Below are positions 30,435-32,614 of a DNA stretch of 32,614 nt, one piece after another. The notes beneath the pieces are model-generated. The model did not search any database, was not told the origin of the DNA, and worked only from the letters and a program-made list of their open reading frames with translations. Numbering within the stretch: position 1 is the first letter of the stretch; each line of letters starts with the position of its first letter. The position numbers and the translations under genes were made by a program. Origin of the DNA: Christensenella sp. UBA4636 (GTDB taxonomy: Bacteria; Bacillota; Clostridia; Christensenellales; Borkfalkiaceae). The stretch spans positions 6,479 through 39,092 of the forward strand of contig DHMS01000016.1 of the NCBI GenBank assembly GCA_002405915.1. The letters run 5' to 3'.

Positions 30435-31342
30435 TTTTCGTCTCCGTTTAATTTATTCCCCGTTACCGCCAAAAACACATCGTCCATTTTACCCTTTGTT
30501 ATTTCGAAATCGTTAAACAATTGCGGATGGGCAATTATCAGATTTTTAGCTTCCTCGGTATTTTTTACCGAAATGCGGACGGCACCGGGCAATGTTTCGC
30601 ATTCATGACCTAATTCTTCAAATTGTTTTTCGCCCGCCCCGTATACCGTGATGAAATCGCCGGTATATTCGTTTTTTAATTGTAACGGCGTACCTTCGGC
30701 TGCAATCTTGCCGGAATTAAGAATTACAACATAATCCGCATCGGCCGCTTCCTCCATATAATGCGTGGTTAAAAGAACGGTCATATTCTTATTCTTACGA
30801 TATTCGCCTATAACCTTCCAAAGAGTCTTTCTCGTTTGAGGATCAAGCCCGGTGGTCGGCTCGTCTAAAATTAAAATTTTAGGGTTGGCAATAAGGGCGC
30901 GCGCAACATCGATTCTTCTTCGTTGCCCTCCGGAAAGTTTACCGACAGTCCTCCTCATCAAGTCCGAAAAATCAAGACTTGCAGCAAGTTCGCTTATAGC
31001 CTCGTCGGCAACTTTGCCGAATAAACCGTATAAAGCAGCTTTTGTATATAGATTATCCGATACAGTCAAAGTAGCGTCTAATACTGAATTTTGAAATACT
31101 ACGCCTATTTCTCGCGTAATATTTTCCATATCGTCATCTATATTTTTACCGTTTACCTTGACGATGCCCGAATCTTTTTTCAACATTCCGCAGATTATTG
31201 AAATCGTTGTCGATTTACCCGCCCCGTTTACACCTAAAAAAGCAAACAATTCGCCGGATTTTACTTTAAACGATAAATCGTTTACCGCTTTAACGTCGCC
31301 GAAGGATTTGTATAAATGTTCGATTTCAATCACGTTTTCCAA
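30431..31342 (-). CDS. ABC transporter ATP-binding protein, DrrA-like
   Basis: This 303-residue ATPase has Walker A GVNGAGKST (about residues 37-45), Q-loop VVFQNSVLDATLTV, signature KLSGGQRRRIDVARAL, Walker B ILILDEPTTGLDP and the switch His in LLTTHYMEEA. A C-terminal domain of about 80 residues follows, as in exporter ATPases of the DrrA group. The start is TTG at 31342, six bases after GGAGGG. The two-gene operon has a long AT-rich leader with two strong hairpins and the 140-bp repeat upstream. No resistance or biosynthetic gene is adjacent. Confidence 0.93.
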   Translation of the reverse strand: MENVIEIEHLYKSFGDVKAVNDLSFKVKSGELFAFLGVNGAGKSTTISIICGMLKKDSGIVKVNGKNIDDDMENITREIGVVFQNSVLDATLTVSDNLYTKAALYGLFGKVADEAISELAASLDFSDLMRRTVGKLSGGQRRRIDVARALIANPKILILDEPTTGLDPQTRKTLWKVIGEYRKNKNMTVLLTTHYMEEAADADYVVILNSGKIAAEGTPLQLKNEYTGDFITVYGAGEKQFEELGHECETLPGAVRISVKNTEEAKNLIIAHPQLFNDFEITKGKMDDVFLAVTGNKLNGDEK

Positions 31343-31568
31343 TTTTATCCCTCCGAATTTTAAAATACGATATTTTTACGATGATTAACTATTTTTTAAA
31401 AGATTTTCTCTCTTAATTTTTTTTGGTTAAAAATCTATTTAATTATATATCTATTACAAAAAAAATACAAACCTTTTTTGTAATATTTATGTAAATGTTT
31501 TGTAAAGTCTTTATATATTCTCATGACACGCGTGAAAAAGTCATTGCAAAAAAAACTTTTTCACTTTT

Positions 31569-31707
31569 ATTATAACATTACAACGCGACAAAATATAATT
31601 TTGTCCGCAACTGCCGTTGCTCGCGCTTTGTCTTCGCCAAATCGCCGTTTTTGTTGAAATACCGCGCTCGAAAAACCTTGCAAGCAAATTTTCTCGCTTG
31701 TATTACA
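31569..31707 (-). repeat. 140-bp dispersed repeat, copy B
   Basis: This is the second copy of 421-560, in the same orientation and again upstream of a TTG-started gene. Conserved are the GACAAAAT-3-ATTTTGTC palindrome (31587-31605), the GCAAC-TGCC-GTTGC hairpin (31607-31620), the GAAGACAAAG core, the CTTGC/GCAAG-type hairpin and the TGTTATAAT extended -10 (31569-31577). The upstream consensus promoter seen beside copy A is absent here. Confidence 0.8.
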
Positions 31708-31731
31708 AAACTCTTAATGATTAAGTAATAT

Positions 31732-31751
31732 CCGCCGACAAAAATCGACGG
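31732..31751 (-). terminator. Terminator-like hairpin after the last gene
   Basis: Read on the minus strand, CCGTCGA/TCGGCGG pairs with one U-G pair but is followed by ATATTAC, not a T run. Its sequence and flank resemble the ABC operon terminator at 29414-29439. Confidence 0.5.
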
Positions 31752-31761
31752 GTGAAAAAAC

Positions 31762-32533
31762 TTAAAAACGAATTTCTTTCGGAACTTTCAAAGCGTCGTA
31801 ACGCTTTTCTTCTGCAGAATCATAATAGAATAAGGGCTTTTCGCCTTTTAAAAGCGTTAAGTCGTATAAAGGGTCCATATCGAGTTCCTTTTTGAAAGAC
31901 GATATCCACGTTTTGGTTTCGTCGTTGAGTTCAAAAAGAAAACTGCGAACAAATTCCCCGTCCTGTATTTCTAACGCGCTTGACTTTAAATGCGGAATAA
32001 GGGCTTTAAAGCGGGCGCGCGACAAAACGGACGCGCTTCCAGATTTTCTTTCTGAAATTTTGGATTTTATATATTCGCTTTCGATAAGGTAAAACATGTA
32101 AGCATAATAAATATTGCGTATTACCGTTTGCTTTAAGTCGTAAGAAGTCTGATGCGGTTCATCCAAAAAGAAATCAAGCATGCCGTGAATTATCGGATAG
32201 TCCTCGATAACGTCGCAATGAGTTTTGAACTGTTCGTAAAGACGTTCGCTTTCTAATACGATATCACTGAAAAACGCTTCGAATTTCGGAAGCTTCAACT
32301 TAGACAAACGCGCCGCTTCGTAAAGATTATAAATACACTCTTTTGTGTCCTCGTAAATGCTATTTATTCCCTTTTCGGCTTCTTCGCGCGTGATATAGAT
32401 TTTCTCGTTCTCGTCGTCGCTGTCGTACATATAGTAAAGCTTGAAGCTATCCGCGGAAGGATATTTTTCAAGAACTTCCTTATTTTTTGAATACGAGCAA
32501 ATCTCTGACAATGTTTTTAGATAGAATTTCCAT
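31762..32533 (-). CDS. Unrecognised soluble helical protein, probable frameshift near the start
   Basis: The main frame encodes about 250 residues of charged, helix-rich sequence (EREEAEK-like and SERLYEQFKTH stretches, DFFLDEPHQTSYDLKQTVIRNIYYAYMFYLIESEY, ending VPKEIRF). No signal peptide, clear transmembrane helix or known motif is seen. A strong AAAGGAG followed seven bases later by ATG at 32533 opens a different frame, MEILSKNIVRDLLVFKK, which stops right after an A6 tract (32483-32488). Removing one A would join it to the main frame. Without a shift, the best main-frame start is TTG at 32511, which has no ribosome site. A -35/-10 pair of moderate quality (TTGCTT, 16 bases, TATAGT) lies before the ATG. 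Confidence 0.65.
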
Positions 32534-32614
32534 GAGCGTTCTCCTTTTGTTTGTATAGTTATGATACTATAAAACAATAATTTTAGCAAGCAAAGGGGCT
32601 GTCGCGTTAAGCGG

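Larger units (their letters stand above)
31343..31761. other. Leader and promoter region of the ABC exporter operon
   Basis: This 419-base gap holds repeat copy B (31569-31707) with an extended -10 at 31569-31577. On the transcript side two perfect 10-bp inverted repeats follow: GTGAAAAAGT/ACTTTTTCAC (31532-31541 and 31555-31564) and TTACAAAAAA/TTTTTTGTAA (31454-31463 and 31474-31483). A weak terminator-like hairpin is at 31732-31751. No open frame is apparent. If transcription starts in the repeat, the leader is about 220 bases. Confidence 0.65.

Overview
The window comes from an endospore-forming Clostridia-type Firmicute. It carries the forespore sigma factor operon (spoIIAA-spoIIAB-sigF), all eight spoIIIA genes, spoIVB, spoVAC, a dacF-like gene and a spoIIM-like gene. 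Housekeeping genes sit in typical Firmicutes order (asp23-nusB-folD-ispA-tlyA-nadK-argR-recN). Many genes have strong AGGAGG-type ribosome binding sites, and several promoters match TTGACA-17-TATAAT. A host-associated, uncultured lineage is a guess from the membrane-anchored GH3 enzyme and the many intergenic repeats; nothing here fixes the genus.

Layout. 1-3.7 kb: a truncated membrane protein gene behind a 140-bp repeat, then a large GH3 glycosidase with reversed domain order and a transmembrane helix at each end. 4.0-6.1 kb: an AgrC/LytTR-type two-component pair. 6.4-8.6 kb: a site-2 protease with scpA and scpB. 9-11.3 kb: on the plus strand, a family 2 glycosyltransferase and two tandem XRE regulators, which diverge from a SLOG/DUF1273 gene. 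11.4-28 kb: a nearly continuous minus-strand sporulation and housekeeping block. 28.1-28.7 kb: a small heat-shock protein gene with a CIRCE operator over its promoter. 29-32.6 kb: a broken-looking small lipoprotein gene, a two-gene ABC exporter behind the second copy of the 140-bp repeat, and an unrecognised gene with an apparent frameshift near its start.

How the genes fit together. SpoIIAA, SpoIIAB and sigma-F form the forespore partner-switching module. dacF and spoIVB each have a sigma-F/G-like promoter (GAATA or GTATA, 17 or 18 bases, CATTCTA). SpoIVB signals to the mother cell, SpoIIIAA-AH build the channel between the two cells, SpoIIM is expected to help engulfment, and SpoVAC belongs to the DPA channel. 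Compared with Bacillus, this block joins two loci and lacks xseA, xseB, dxs, spo0A, spoVAD and spoVAE at their usual places.

Most unusual non-coding content: (i) the 140-bp repeat with conserved palindromes and an extended -10, upstream of two unrelated membrane or transport genes; (ii) a dispersed family of TTGAAAR heptad repeats, two of which supply the stop codon of the adjacent gene; (iii) a roughly 290-bp MITE-like element whose interior is an array of four different short hairpins, each followed by ATATCGA; (iv) start-codon and frame anomalies in spoIIIAE, the lipoprotein gene and the last gene.
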